The notes under the pieces were generated by a model. That model ran no database searches and had not been told where the DNA came from. It was given only the letters and a program-made list of their open reading frames with translations. Made by a program: the position numbers and the translations under genes. DNA of 10,352 nt, taken from NCBI GenBank assembly GCA_025458415.1, contig JALOSN010000025.1, forward strand, positions 1-10,352. The letters are read 5' to 3'. The stretch comes from Hydrogenophaga sp. (GTDB lineage Bacteria; Pseudomonadota; Gammaproteobacteria; Burkholderiales; Burkholderiaceae_C). The first letter of the stretch is position 1, and every line of letters starts with the position of its first letter. Positions 1 through 6,377 of this stretch are shown piece after piece.

Positions 1-1
1 C

Positions 2-160
2 CGCGTGATCGAAGCCATGTGGCAGGTCGCCTACGCCGACGGGCACCTGGATGTGCACGAAAACCAGGTGATCAGCAAGGTGGCGGGCCTGCTGCATGTG
101 ACCCACGGTGAATACATCGGGGCCAAAATGCGTGCCCAGGAGGACGCCGGTCTGCGATGA
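2..160 (+). CDS. TerB-family protein, C-terminal fragment
   Basis: The reading frame is open from the left edge and stops at TGA 158-160, giving 52 residues of a gene that begins outside the window. The visible part reads RVIEAMWQVAYADGHLDVHE and continues with a helical, acidic segment (NQVISKVAGLLHV, then GEYIGAKMRAQ). The pattern of an A-D-G turn, then H/E-rich residues, then an I-x-x-V-A-x-L-L helix is typical of the last helices of TerB-like (tellurite-resistance TerB fold) proteins common in Proteobacteria. Their biochemical role is mostly unknown; TerB folds bind metal ions and associate with envelope stress proteins. Identification rests on the C-terminal motif only. The next gene starts 30 bp downstream on the same strand, so they may share a transcript. 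Confidence 0.72.
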   Translation, partial: RVIEAMWQVAYADGHLDVHENQVISKVAGLLHVTHGEYIGAKMRAQEDAGLR

Positions 161-190
161 TCAGGCCTGTACCAACGCCTGACCATCGAC

Positions 191-772
191 ATGAAGCCAG
201 CCATTGACCGCCGCCGTGCCCTGGGCCTGATTGCCCTGATGGGTCTGGCCGCGTGTTCGCGCGAACCCCAGGAGTCGGCCGGTCCGGGCGACATTGCCCT
301 GGCCGATGCGGTCGATGTGCTGGAAGAAATGGGCAAAGGGTTCACCGCCGGAACCCCGATGAGCCGTCAGGTGGTCTACGTGCTGTTCGACCCCCAGTGT
401 CCGCACTGCGGCCACCTGTGGAACGCCTCGCAGCCGCTGCTCTCACGCACGCGGTTTGTCTGGATGCCGGTGGCCATCCTCAACGCCAAGAGCCAGCCCC
501 AGGGTGCTGCCCTGCTGACGGCGGGAGACCCGGTGGCCGCCATGAACGAACATGAACAGCTGCTGCTGGCCGGTCAGGGCGGCATGTCCGCTGCATCACG
601 CATCCCCGAGGACATCGAGGCCGCGATCACCCTGAACACCGAGCTGATGCAGCGGCTGGGGGCCGAGGCCGTTCCCTTCATTGTGACCCGCCACGCCGGC
701 ACCGGCGAAACCGTGAGCCACGCCGGCTCCATGACGACCGAGGCACTGTCCGGCCTGATCGGACTGCCCTGA
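191..772 (+). CDS. Thioredoxin-fold lipoprotein with CPHC active site (DsbG/DsbC-like)
   Basis: This 193-residue protein is predicted to be an exported thiol-disulfide oxidoreductase. The N-terminus is basic (DRRR, residues 6-9), followed by a hydrophobic stretch ending in the lipobox L-A-A-C with the lipidated Cys at residue 22. The RRR-x-L pattern leaves Tat export possible. A thioredoxin-type active site, CPHC (residues 70-73), sits after a beta strand (VVYVLFDPQ), and the cis-proline loop is AVPFIV with Pro at 162. This matches the DsbA/DsbC/DsbG superfamily, with the CPxC redox pair and cis-Pro in the usual order. It is shorter than DsbC or DsbG (about 215-230 mature residues), with little room for an N-terminal dimerisation domain, so I would not name it dsbG. 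It would act in the periplasm, anchored to a membrane. The start has no strong Shine-Dalgarno but gives a complete signal peptide. Its end faces the quinone oxidoreductase gene convergently, 18 bp away. Confidence 0.88.
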   Translation: MKPAIDRRRALGLIALMGLAACSREPQESAGPGDIALADAVDVLEEMGKGFTAGTPMSRQVVYVLFDPQCPHCGHLWNASQPLLSRTRFVWMPVAILNAKSQPQGAALLTAGDPVAAMNEHEQLLLAGQGGMSAASRIPEDIEAAITLNTELMQRLGAEAVPFIVTRHAGTGETVSHAGSMTTEALSGLIGLP

Positions 773-794
773 CGGGGCATGGACGGGCCGTCAG
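769..794. terminator. Inverted repeat shared by two convergent gene ends
   Basis: CTGACGG (769-775) and CCGTCAG (788-794) are perfect inverted repeats separated by 12 bases. The left arm contains the TGA stop of the CPHC lipoprotein gene (770-772), and the right arm contains the complement of the stop codon of the oxidoreductase gene (791-793). A transcript from either strand could form the same 7-bp GC-rich stem. There is no T tract on either side, so a classical intrinsic terminator is not shown. It may instead act as a bidirectional hairpin that stabilises 3' ends, or be chance. Confidence 0.35.
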
Positions 795-1390
795 CTGCCG
801 TCGTTCCTGCCCAGGCGACGCATCTTGGCCTGCCAACCGGCCAGGGCTTTCGCGTCGATCTGGTCGGTACCGCCCACCAGCGTCTCTTCAATAGGGGCAA
901 AGCCGACAAACCCCAGCACATTGCGCTCCAGCGATTTGAGGCTGTGGGCCCGGAAGTACCAGCGGTAGATCAAGGCCGGCATGCCCATGGTGACCACCAG
1001 GCGGGCCGAGCGGCCCTTGAGCGCCTTCTGGCCGATCGAATTGGCGCCATCGGCCTCGACGGCAAAACCGGGCCTCAGGACCTGCTCCAGAAAACCCTTG
1101 ACCAGCGCCGGCATCTCGCCCAGCCAGAGCGGGAAAAACAGCACCAGGTGTTCACACCAGGCAATGTCCTCCTGAGCTGGCCCGAGCGCAGGAGGCAGTG
1201 CCTGTGGGTCCTGCCACTGCTTCTGGCTGCGCAGCAGCGGGAAGTCCAGCTGGGCGATCGACAGACGACGCACCTCGTGGCCGGCCTCGGCCGCGCCCTG
1301 CGCATAGGCGTCGGCCAGTTCGTGGCTGAGGTGACGGACATCCGCGTCCGGATGGCCCTCGATGATCAGTACGCGGCGCAAGACGGACAT
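791..1390 (-). CDS. NAD(P)H:quinone oxidoreductase, flavodoxin-2 fold
   Basis: This 199-residue protein belongs to the NQO1/MdaB/KefF-like flavodoxin_2 family. These are soluble FMN or FAD enzymes that reduce quinones and related electrophiles by two electrons using NAD(P)H. Visible family features are the first beta strand and phosphate loop (VLIIEGHPDAD, residues 7-17, then L-S), the FPLWLGEMPALVKGFLEQVL segment (86-105) that shapes the flavin pocket, and VTMGMPALIYRW (133-144). The ATG at 1390 is preceded by a purine-rich ribosome binding site (GGAAGGAAAAG), which decides against an upstream in-frame start overlapping the AhpD-like gene. It lies 32 bp downstream of that gene on the same strand, consistent with co-transcription. 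The physiological substrate cannot be told from sequence; quinone detoxification is the family default. Confidence 0.87.
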   Translation of the reverse strand: MSVLRRVLIIEGHPDADVRHLSHELADAYAQGAAEAGHEVRRLSIAQLDFPLLRSQKQWQDPQALPPALGPAQEDIAWCEHLVLFFPLWLGEMPALVKGFLEQVLRPGFAVEADGANSIGQKALKGRSARLVVTMGMPALIYRWYFRAHSLKSLERNVLGFVGFAPIEETLVGGTDQIDAKALAGWQAKMRRLGRNDGS

Positions 1391-1422
1391 GGCACTTTTC
1401 CTTCCCTCATGGTGGACGGGTT

Positions 1423-1824
1423 TCAGCCCCGATCGAAAACCGGATCCACCGGAACCTGCAAGGCGGTGGCCAGGTGGTTGGTGCGGGCAGCCAGGCTCAC
1501 GATGGACATGAGTTCGGCATGCTGCTGCGGGCTCATGCCTTTGGCGCGGGCAGACGCGGTGTGCGAATGCACACAATAGCCGCAGCCATTGGCCACCGAC
1601 ACCGCGATGTACAGCAGCTCCTTGGTCAGCGGATCCAGTGCGGATGGCGTGGCCATGATGCGTTTGACGTCACGCCAGGTCTGCTCCAGCAGATCCGGGT
1701 CGAAGGCCAGGTAGCGCCACATGTTGTTGATGAAATCGGTCTGGCGCGTGGCCCGGATGTCGTCGAACACCGCCTTCACGCGCGGGTTGCTCTCGGGGTC
1801 AGCGCAAGGGGCTATGGTGGACAT
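1423..1824 (-). CDS. AhpD-like / carboxymuconolactone decarboxylase-family protein
   Basis: This 133-residue all-helical protein carries the AhpD-fold signature. Glu69, Cys81, Cys84 and His88 match the E-x11-C-x2-C-x3-H arrangement used as the redox pair and proton relay in AhpD alkylhydroperoxidases (local sequence NGCGYCVHSHTASARAKG). The N-terminal part (residues 10-55, with FINNMWRYLAFDP) is the usual helical lead-in of the peroxidase-related CMD subfamily. The conserved cysteines argue for peroxidase or disulfide-reductase activity rather than muconolactone decarboxylation. The ATG at 1824 follows a good GAGGAG-type ribosome binding site that overlaps the last codons of the upstream GTPase gene (stop at 1834-1836), so the two are probably translated from one mRNA. 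The flavin oxidoreductase follows on the same strand. A true AhpC partner is not in the window, so the electron donor is unknown. Confidence 0.88.
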   Translation of the reverse strand: MSTIAPCADPESNPRVKAVFDDIRATRQTDFINNMWRYLAFDPDLLEQTWRDVKRIMATPSALDPLTKELLYIAVSVANGCGYCVHSHTASARAKGMSPQQHAELMSIVSLAARTNHLATALQVPVDPVFDRG

Positions 1825-1833
1825 GTGAACTCC

Positions 1834-2793
1834 TCAGCGGGAACGCGTGCGCGCCCTTGTGGACGCACGGGACGGTGCGGCGGCCCGGGCAGCCTTGCGC
1901 TCGGCGCGCTCGGCGTCGGCCTGCCGCCCCTCGGCCAGCCAGACTGTGAACTGCTGCGGGGTCTCCAGCGTGATGCGGCCGATGTGACCGGCACGGAAAT
2001 CGGCGATGACCATCTCCGCCGCCTTCTGCAGGTTGACCCGAGCACCGGCACCCAGTGCGCCGCGACGGCGTCCGATCGCCTCCAGCAGGTCTTCGGAAGG
2101 GGTCTGCGCCACGGCCTCGACCGATCCGTCCAGGCGATAACGCTCATGCAGCCGGTCCGGGTAGGCCTGACGCAGCGTATCCAGCAGGGCCAGAGCCACT
2201 TCCACGTCGTCGTAGGCGTTGCGCCCGACCGCGCCGCTGGCGGCCAGGTTCAGGCCGCTCTGCTCCACGATGATGCGCGGCCACAGCATGCCCGGCGTGT
2301 CAAACAGGTAGCAATCGTCGGCAAGGGCCACGCGCTGCTCGTTGCGTGTGATGCCAGCCTCATCCCCGGTGCGTGCCGCCTTTCGGCCCATCAGTGTGTT
2401 GATCAGCGTGGACTTGCCGACATTGGGGATGCCGCAGATCAGCACCCGCAAGGGTTTGACCATGCCACCGCGCGAGGGCGCCAGCTCCCGGCAGGCGTCC
2501 ACCAAAGCGCGCGCCGGCGCGCCATGGCTGGCGTCAAGGCCGATGGCCCGCGTCTGCGGCTGCGCGTTGTAGTGCGCCAGCCAGACCGACGTTCGCTGCG
2601 GATCGGCCAGGTCCTGCTTGTTCAGGACCTTGAGGCTGGGCTTGCGGGCGGTCAGCTCGCCCAGCAGGGGGTTGGCGCTGGATCCGGGCAGTCGGGCATC
2701 TAGCATCTCGATCACCACGTCGATGGTCTTCACGCGCTCGCCAATGGCCTTGCGCGTGAGGTGCATGTGCCCGGGAAACCACTGGATACTCAT
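1834..2793 (-). CDS. ylqF: Circularly permuted ribosome-assembly GTPase, YlqF/RbgA family
   Basis: This 319-residue GTPase begins MSIQWFPGHMHLTRKAI, the hallmark N-terminus of YlqF/RbgA (W-F-P-G-H-M). Its GTP motifs are in the permuted order of that family: G4 NKQD at 58-61, a G5-like LDAS at 86-89, G1 P-loop GIPNVGKST at 121-129, a G2 Thr in GITRNEQ near 149, and G3 DTPG at 165-168. The C-terminal half is helical, as in RbgA, and ends in a basic Arg/Ala tail (about the last 30 residues) that could contact RNA. In Bacillus subtilis RbgA acts late in 50S subunit maturation; a ribosome-assembly role here is by homology. The start at 2793 is chosen from the conserved N-terminus; in-frame ATGs at 2832 and 2889 would add residues not typical of the family, and no strong ribosome binding site supports any of them. 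It heads the minus-strand cluster with the AhpD-like and oxidoreductase genes. Confidence 0.93.
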   Translation of the reverse strand: MSIQWFPGHMHLTRKAIGERVKTIDVVIEMLDARLPGSSANPLLGELTARKPSLKVLNKQDLADPQRTSVWLAHYNAQPQTRAIGLDASHGAPARALVDACRELAPSRGGMVKPLRVLICGIPNVGKSTLINTLMGRKAARTGDEAGITRNEQRVALADDCYLFDTPGMLWPRIIVEQSGLNLAASGAVGRNAYDDVEVALALLDTLRQAYPDRLHERYRLDGSVEAVAQTPSEDLLEAIGRRRGALGAGARVNLQKAAEMVIADFRAGHIGRITLETPQQFTVWLAEGRQADAERAERKAARAAAPSRASTRARTRSR

Positions 2794-2868
2794 AGCGTGT
2801 TGCAGGTACAAACCCCCGATTGTGCCCTCCATGCAGGGCTCGCCCCGAGGCCGCACGGCTTGCCATCG

Positions 2869-2877
2869 TGCCACAAT
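2869..2877 (+). promoter_or_regulatory. Candidate extended -10 element for the SRPBCC gene
   Basis: In the 131-bp divergent gap, TGC followed by CACAAT (2872-2877) resembles an extended -10 box (TGn plus four of six matches to TATAAT). It would start transcription about 40 bases before the ATG at 2925. There is no matching -35 hexamer at 17 bp. The call is weak and rests on this short motif and its position only. Confidence 0.25.
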
Positions 2878-2924
2878 GTTCTGCAACAACCACCCGAACC
2901 CGGCCGCGCCGCCAGAGGAGACAC

Positions 2925-3395
2925 ATGAGCATCACTGTCAAGATCGATCTGGGCTACGAATTCGATGTCAAGGCCAAGGCGGCCGAGGTGTTCGACGTGC
3001 TGTCCGACGTGCCCACGTCGGTCAGCCATTTCCCCAAGGTGGACCAGCTGGTCGACATGGGAGGCGGTGTCTACCGATGGGAAATGGAGAAGGTCGGCAC
3101 GGCCCAGGTCAACATCCAGACGGTCTACGCCAGCAAGTACGTCAGCGACCGGGCCAAGGGCACGGTCAAGTGGACGCCCGTCAAGGGCGTGGGCAATGCC
3201 CAGGTGGGTGGCCACTGGAAGATTGTGGACAACAAGAAATCCACCAACATCACCCTGGCCATTCAAGGCGAAGTCGAGGTGCCCCTGCCCGGACTGATGA
3301 AGATGGTGGTGGTCCCGGTGGTCCAGGGCGAGTTCGATAAGCTGGTCGAGAAATACATCGACAACCTGATCAAGCGCTTTGGCGGCGAGGCCTGA
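2925..3395 (+). CDS. SRPBCC-fold (polyketide cyclase / START-like) protein
   Basis: This 156-residue cytoplasmic protein has no signal peptide. Its layout fits the SRPBCC/polyketide cyclase-dehydrase superfamily: a first beta strand (SITVKIDLGYEF), then the helix opening K-A-K-A-A-E-V-F-D-V-L-S-D-V-P with an S-x-x-x-x-F-P-K-V turn near residues 32-39, then alternating strands. It ends in a long C-terminal helix (VQGEFDKLVEKYIDNLIKRF) that would close the hydrophobic cavity. Such proteins bind lipids, aromatic polyketides or other hydrophobic ligands; the ligand here cannot be inferred. The ATG at 2925 has a clear GAGGAG ribosome binding site 5-10 bases upstream, which rules out the longer in-frame start at 2820. 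It is transcribed divergently from the YlqF-type GTPase and convergently to gshA, so it appears to be a single-gene unit. Confidence 0.8.
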   Translation: MSITVKIDLGYEFDVKAKAAEVFDVLSDVPTSVSHFPKVDQLVDMGGGVYRWEMEKVGTAQVNIQTVYASKYVSDRAKGTVKWTPVKGVGNAQVGGHWKIVDNKKSTNITLAIQGEVEVPLPGLMKMVVVPVVQGEFDKLVEKYIDNLIKRFGGEA

Positions 3396-3401
3396 GCGGC
3401 C

Positions 3402-3430
3402 AACTTGTCCCGAGAAAATCTGGACAAGTT
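3402..3430. terminator. 9-bp hairpin after the SRPBCC gene
   Basis: AACTTGTCC (3402-3410) and GGACAAGTT (3422-3430) form a perfect 9-bp inverted repeat around an A-rich 11-base loop, beginning 7 bp after the SRPBCC stop codon. The position and stem fit a transcription terminator, but only TTTG follows on the plus strand, so termination would be weak or Rho-assisted. Confidence 0.5.
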
Positions 3431-3464
3431 TGTGAATAACCCGGGACTGGTCCTGTACGGTAGC

Positions 3465-3487
3465 TGCAAACCCTTGATTTGCAAGGG
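3465..3487 (-). terminator. Overlapping hairpins, candidate gshA terminator
   Basis: Two mutually exclusive stems share this site: TGCAAA/TTTGCA (3465-3470 with 3478-3483) and CCCTTG/CAAGGG (3471-3476 with 3482-3487). Read on the minus strand, the second gives CCCTTG-CAAAT-CAAGGG followed by TTTG, a terminator-like shape 48 bp beyond the gshA stop codon. The T run is short, so strength is uncertain. Confidence 0.4.
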
Positions 3488-3499
3488 CCTTCTTCAGAC

Positions 3500-3516
3500 T
3501 GCCCGATAAACGGGCA
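3500..3516 (-). terminator. Short hairpin just after gshA
   Basis: TGCCCG (3500-3505) and CGGGCA (3511-3516) form a perfect 6-bp GC-rich stem with a five-base AT loop, 18 bp past the gshA stop on the minus strand. No T tract follows, so it may be an RNA 3'-end stabilising stem or part of a composite terminator with the hairpin at 3465-3487. Confidence 0.35.
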
Positions 3517-3534
3517 ACACCCGAGTCACTTGCT

Positions 3535-5082
3535 TCAAGCGGCCCGGGCCGCCGGCCGCCCCAGACGCGCTGCAGAAACGTACTCCTGCCGGTAGACCTC
3601 GAAGGGCATGGTGTCGGCCGCCTCGATGGCCCGCTGGGATTCGAACGATTGCTCCGCCATGGCCGCATGAAGGGCCTGCTGGTCAGGCGTCCACGGCATC
3701 TGCAACAAGGCATCCCGCGCGGCCATCGACTGCGCACGGCCAAAAGCGATGAATCCCTGTTCGTGCCGCTCGGCCATGGCCTGCAGCACCCGCGCTGAAG
3801 GCAGGGTCTCGGGCGCCAGCAGACGGCTCCTGGCCTGCGCCACCGCCTGCACATGGACGTGACCGGAGCCCAGGGCATCCAGATGCTCGGCCAGGGGCAC
3901 CAGCTGCTCGATCAGTTCCAGCCCCCAGTCGGTCATTGCCACCGGATGACCGTCCCGCAGCAGCCGCAACCCCGGCTCGCGGCCGCGGGCAGCCGTCAGG
4001 TGCTGGTTCTGCGCCAGATCAGCGATTTCCTGGGGCGTGTCGGGCGGGCTGTCGCTGAGCAGGCAATGCAGCAGGAACACGTCCAGGAAATGCAGTGTCG
4101 AGGCGGCCACGCCGATGGTCTCGAAGGGGTCGAGGTCCAGCAACCTGACCTCGATGTACTCGACGCCGCGTTCGCGCAACGCATGCAGGGGCCGCTCACC
4201 CTGGAAGATGACACGCTTGGGGCGAATGGTGCCGTAGAACTCGTTCTCGATCTGCAGCAGCGTGGTGGCCAGCTGGTTGTACTCGCCACCCGGATTGCGG
4301 ATGCCCACGGCCTCGTACGCGGGCCAGGGCCGGGTCAGGGCATCGTGCAGCGAGGCGGCATAGCCTTCGAGGCTGTTGTAGCTGACCTTCAGCGAAGCCT
4401 GGGCTTCACTCTGGTAGCCCAGTCGCCCCATGCGCAGCGTGGTGCCGTGGGGCAAGTAGAGCGAACCCCGGTCTCCCAGCGGCAGCAGGTCGTGGGGACG
4501 ACCCTCGACAAAACTGGAGCACACCGCCGGTGAAGCACCGAACAGGGTGAGCAGCAGAAAGGCATGACGGCGGAAGTTGCGGATCAGGGCAAAGTACCCG
4601 GCGTTGTCCACGCCCGGCAGCGACCAGTTGTAGTGCACACCCGAGATGGTCTGCATGCGCCGGCCGTAGCGGTGGCCCAGGCCCATCCGGTACACGCTCT
4701 TGGCCCGACCGACATTGCTCGAACCGTAGCGGCCGAGCGGAATGGTTTCGTCGGTCGGCAGGCCGCAAGGCATGCTCGAAGCCCACATCATTTCGTCGCC
4801 GCTGGCCTGCAGGACGCGCGCGGTGTACTGGTGGATGCGGGTCAGCTCGGCCAGGCACTCGTCGACGCTACCGTGCACGCCCGTGATCAGCTCCAGCTGC
4901 GATTCGCTGTAGTCGGTGGTGATGTGCGGGTGCGTCAGCGCGCTGCCCAGCGCATGGGGGTGTGGCGTGAGTGCCAGCCGCCCGTCGGGCAGGGCACGCA
5001 GGCTCTCCTTCTCCAGGCCCCGGCGCATGCCACGCAGACGGTCGGTGCCCAGCCCCTGCAGCCTTGCTTGCAATGCAGTCAT
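3535..5082 (-). CDS. gshA: Glutamate-cysteine ligase (gamma-glutamylcysteine synthetase)
   Basis: The 515-residue protein matches the Escherichia-type GshA (518 residues) along its length. It catalyses the ATP-dependent joining of L-glutamate and L-cysteine, the first and rate-limiting step of glutathione synthesis, in the cytoplasm. Family landmarks in order are RRGLEKESLRALPDG near the N-terminus, TTDYSESQLELITGV, the MWASSMPCGLP segment, GRAKSVYRMGLGHRYGRRMQ, ISGVHYNWSLPG, LKVSYNSLEGYA, IENEFYGTIRPKR and YIEVRLLDLDPF. The start at 5082 is chosen because MTALQARLQGL aligns with the family N-terminus; the frame stays open 43 codons further upstream, but that part has no family resemblance. 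No strong Shine-Dalgarno is visible. The gene lies 92 bp downstream of dusC on the same strand. gshB is not in the window. Confidence 0.96.
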   Translation of the reverse strand: MTALQARLQGLGTDRLRGMRRGLEKESLRALPDGRLALTPHPHALGSALTHPHITTDYSESQLELITGVHGSVDECLAELTRIHQYTARVLQASGDEMMWASSMPCGLPTDETIPLGRYGSSNVGRAKSVYRMGLGHRYGRRMQTISGVHYNWSLPGVDNAGYFALIRNFRRHAFLLLTLFGASPAVCSSFVEGRPHDLLPLGDRGSLYLPHGTTLRMGRLGYQSEAQASLKVSYNSLEGYAASLHDALTRPWPAYEAVGIRNPGGEYNQLATTLLQIENEFYGTIRPKRVIFQGERPLHALRERGVEYIEVRLLDLDPFETIGVAASTLHFLDVFLLHCLLSDSPPDTPQEIADLAQNQHLTAARGREPGLRLLRDGHPVAMTDWGLELIEQLVPLAEHLDALGSGHVHVQAVAQARSRLLAPETLPSARVLQAMAERHEQGFIAFGRAQSMAARDALLQMPWTPDQQALHAAMAEQSFESQRAIEAADTMPFEVYRQEYVSAARLGRPAARAA

Positions 5083-5110
5083 AGTCGTTGGTCGTGAGGT
5101 CCGGGGGCCG

Positions 5111-5119
5111 AAGTTACCA
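5111..5119 (-). promoter_or_regulatory. Possible extended -10 box upstream of gshA
   Basis: On the minus strand TGG precedes TAACTT, an extended -10-like sequence lying about 30 bp before the gshA ATG. No convincing -35 is present. gshA could therefore have its own promoter in addition to read-through from dusC; the evidence is a short motif only. Confidence 0.25.
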
Positions 5120-5174
5120 CGACCGGCCGGAACCTGCAGGCGGCGCCAGGGGCGGCCCGCCGCCACCGCGCGGT

Positions 5175-6248
5175 TCAGCAGCTCAGCGCTTCGGCCTCGT
5201 CGGTCCGGCATTCAGACACACTGAGGACGCCTTGTGCGTCCAGCCAGGCGGCGATCACGTCCGGATCATGGACCAGGCGCAAGGCGTCGAAGGCCAGCCC
5301 GGCCTGGGCGTAATGGCGCCTGAGGCTGCCCAGCCACTGCTTGAGCCGCCCGGCCCGGTGACGTCGCTCCACCCGGGCACTGACCTGTAGCCAGAAGTCA
5401 CGCAGCCACGGCACGACCTGCGCCCACGCCACATCGCCCTGGCCCCGGATGGCCAACGCCAGGCCCGGATGACTGACCATGCCACGGCCGATCATCAGGT
5501 CGGCACAACCCGAGATCGCCTGGCAGCGCCGGGCGTCCGCTGCGGTCCAGATCTCGCCATTGGCCACCAGCCTGGGAACAGCGCGCCCCTGCAAACGCTG
5601 GCGCAGGTCGGCGATGCGCTCCCAGTACGCCGGCGGGCGGTAGCCATCCGCCTTGGTCCGTGCATGGACCACCAGATCGCTGGCGCCTGCCTCGGCGATG
5701 GCCAACGCGCATTCCTCGGCGCGCAGGTCGTCCTGGTAGCCCAGGCGCATCTTGGCCGACACCGGCACGTGCGCAGGCACCGCCCGACGCACGGCCGCCA
5801 CGATGCGGCCCACCAGCTCGGGCTCATCGAGGAGGACCGCACCGCCCCGGCTCTGGTTGACGGTACGCGCCGGGCAGCCGAAATTCAGATCGATGCCTTC
5901 CGGCCCCATTTCGGACAGGCGGGCGGCATTCTCCGCCAGGCAGACCGGATCCGAGCCCAGCAATTGGGGACGTACGGGTACCCCGGCGCGGGTGCGACTG
6001 CCATTGAGCAGCTCGGGGACGACCCGTACGAAAGCGCGCGCAGGCAGCAGCGTGTCGGTGATCCGGATGAACTCGCTGACGCAGCGGTCAATGCCGCCAG
6101 CACGGGTGAGGACGTCACGCAGGGTGGCGTCCAGCAGCCCCTCCATCGGTGCCAGCAGGATCAGGCCGCGCGCCGAAGGTGAAGATGTCGTTGGGATGGG
6201 ATCGGCCTGGGGGCTGGACATGGGCTGGGGGCCGTGGGGTGTCGCCAT
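5175..6248 (-). CDS. dusC: tRNA-dihydrouridine(16) synthase DusC
   Basis: This FMN enzyme reduces a uridine in the tRNA D-loop to dihydrouridine using NADPH. Relative to the start at 6248 (357 residues) the family motifs are LLAPMEGLLD (31-40), a CVSEFIRITDTLLP block (56-69), VRPQLLGSDP (92-101), LNFGCPARTVN with catalytic Cys125, VSAKMRLG with Lys166, VVHARTK (193-199), VANGEIW (228-234) and MIGRGMVSHP (252-261). The VSEF/DTLLP block and RLKQWLGSLRRHY near the C-terminus resemble Escherichia coli DusC rather than DusA or DusB; position 16 is inferred from that. E. coli DusC starts only a few residues before LLAPMEG, whereas this frame carries 30 Pro/Ser-rich residues there. The start is uncertain: ATG 6221 would shorten the protein by nine residues, and neither start has a good ribosome binding site. 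gshA follows on the same strand. Confidence 0.92.
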   Translation of the reverse strand: MATPHGPQPMSSPQADPIPTTSSPSARGLILLAPMEGLLDATLRDVLTRAGGIDRCVSEFIRITDTLLPARAFVRVVPELLNGSRTRAGVPVRPQLLGSDPVCLAENAARLSEMGPEGIDLNFGCPARTVNQSRGGAVLLDEPELVGRIVAAVRRAVPAHVPVSAKMRLGYQDDLRAEECALAIAEAGASDLVVHARTKADGYRPPAYWERIADLRQRLQGRAVPRLVANGEIWTAADARRCQAISGCADLMIGRGMVSHPGLALAIRGQGDVAWAQVVPWLRDFWLQVSARVERRHRAGRLKQWLGSLRRHYAQAGLAFDALRLVHDPDVIAAWLDAQGVLSVSECRTDEAEALSC

Positions 6249-6311
6249 AAAGGGACAGATGGGTGGCGAAAGCGGCAGTCCTGCGCATTCTATCGGCGGG
6301 GTTCGACACCG

Positions 6312-6343
6312 TTGACCTGCCGGTCGACCGGCTGGGCTACCAT
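6312..6343 (+). promoter_or_regulatory. Candidate promoter with internal palindrome before the FecR-domain gene
   Basis: TTGACC (6312-6317, five of six to the sigma-70 -35) and TACCAT (6338-6343, four of six to -10) are separated by an unusually long 20-bp spacer. Inside the spacer is a perfect 14-bp palindrome, GCCGGTCGACCGGC (6319-6332), nearly centred on it. The start codon is 35 bp downstream. Long spacers with a central dyad are the layout of MerR-family-activated promoters, but no MerR gene is nearby and the GC-rich dyad may be coincidental. Confidence 0.35.
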
Positions 6344-6377
6344 CCATCTTTCACCATCGCCTTCAGAGGAAAGTCCC

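Noticed and set aside
779..1579. Plus-strand open frame of 266 codons opposite the quinone oxidoreductase gene
   Set aside because: Antisense shadow of a flavodoxin-fold gene; the composition (Gln/His/Arg-rich) is typical of reversed GC-rich coding sequence.
1474..2703. Long plus-strand open frame (409 codons) opposite the YlqF-type GTPase and AhpD-like genes
   Set aside because: It is antisense to two genes with unmistakable family motifs, has no recognisable domain, and is the expected result of high third-position GC in the real frames.
2790..3878. Minus-strand open frame of 362 codons spanning the SRPBCC gene and the end of gshA
   Set aside because: It covers the SRPBCC gene antisense and overlaps gshA in another frame, with no domain signature.
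5083..5211. Upstream extension of gshA by 43 codons
   Set aside because: The added residues do not resemble GshA N-termini and would overlap the end of dusC; MTALQARLQGL at 5082 fits the family start.
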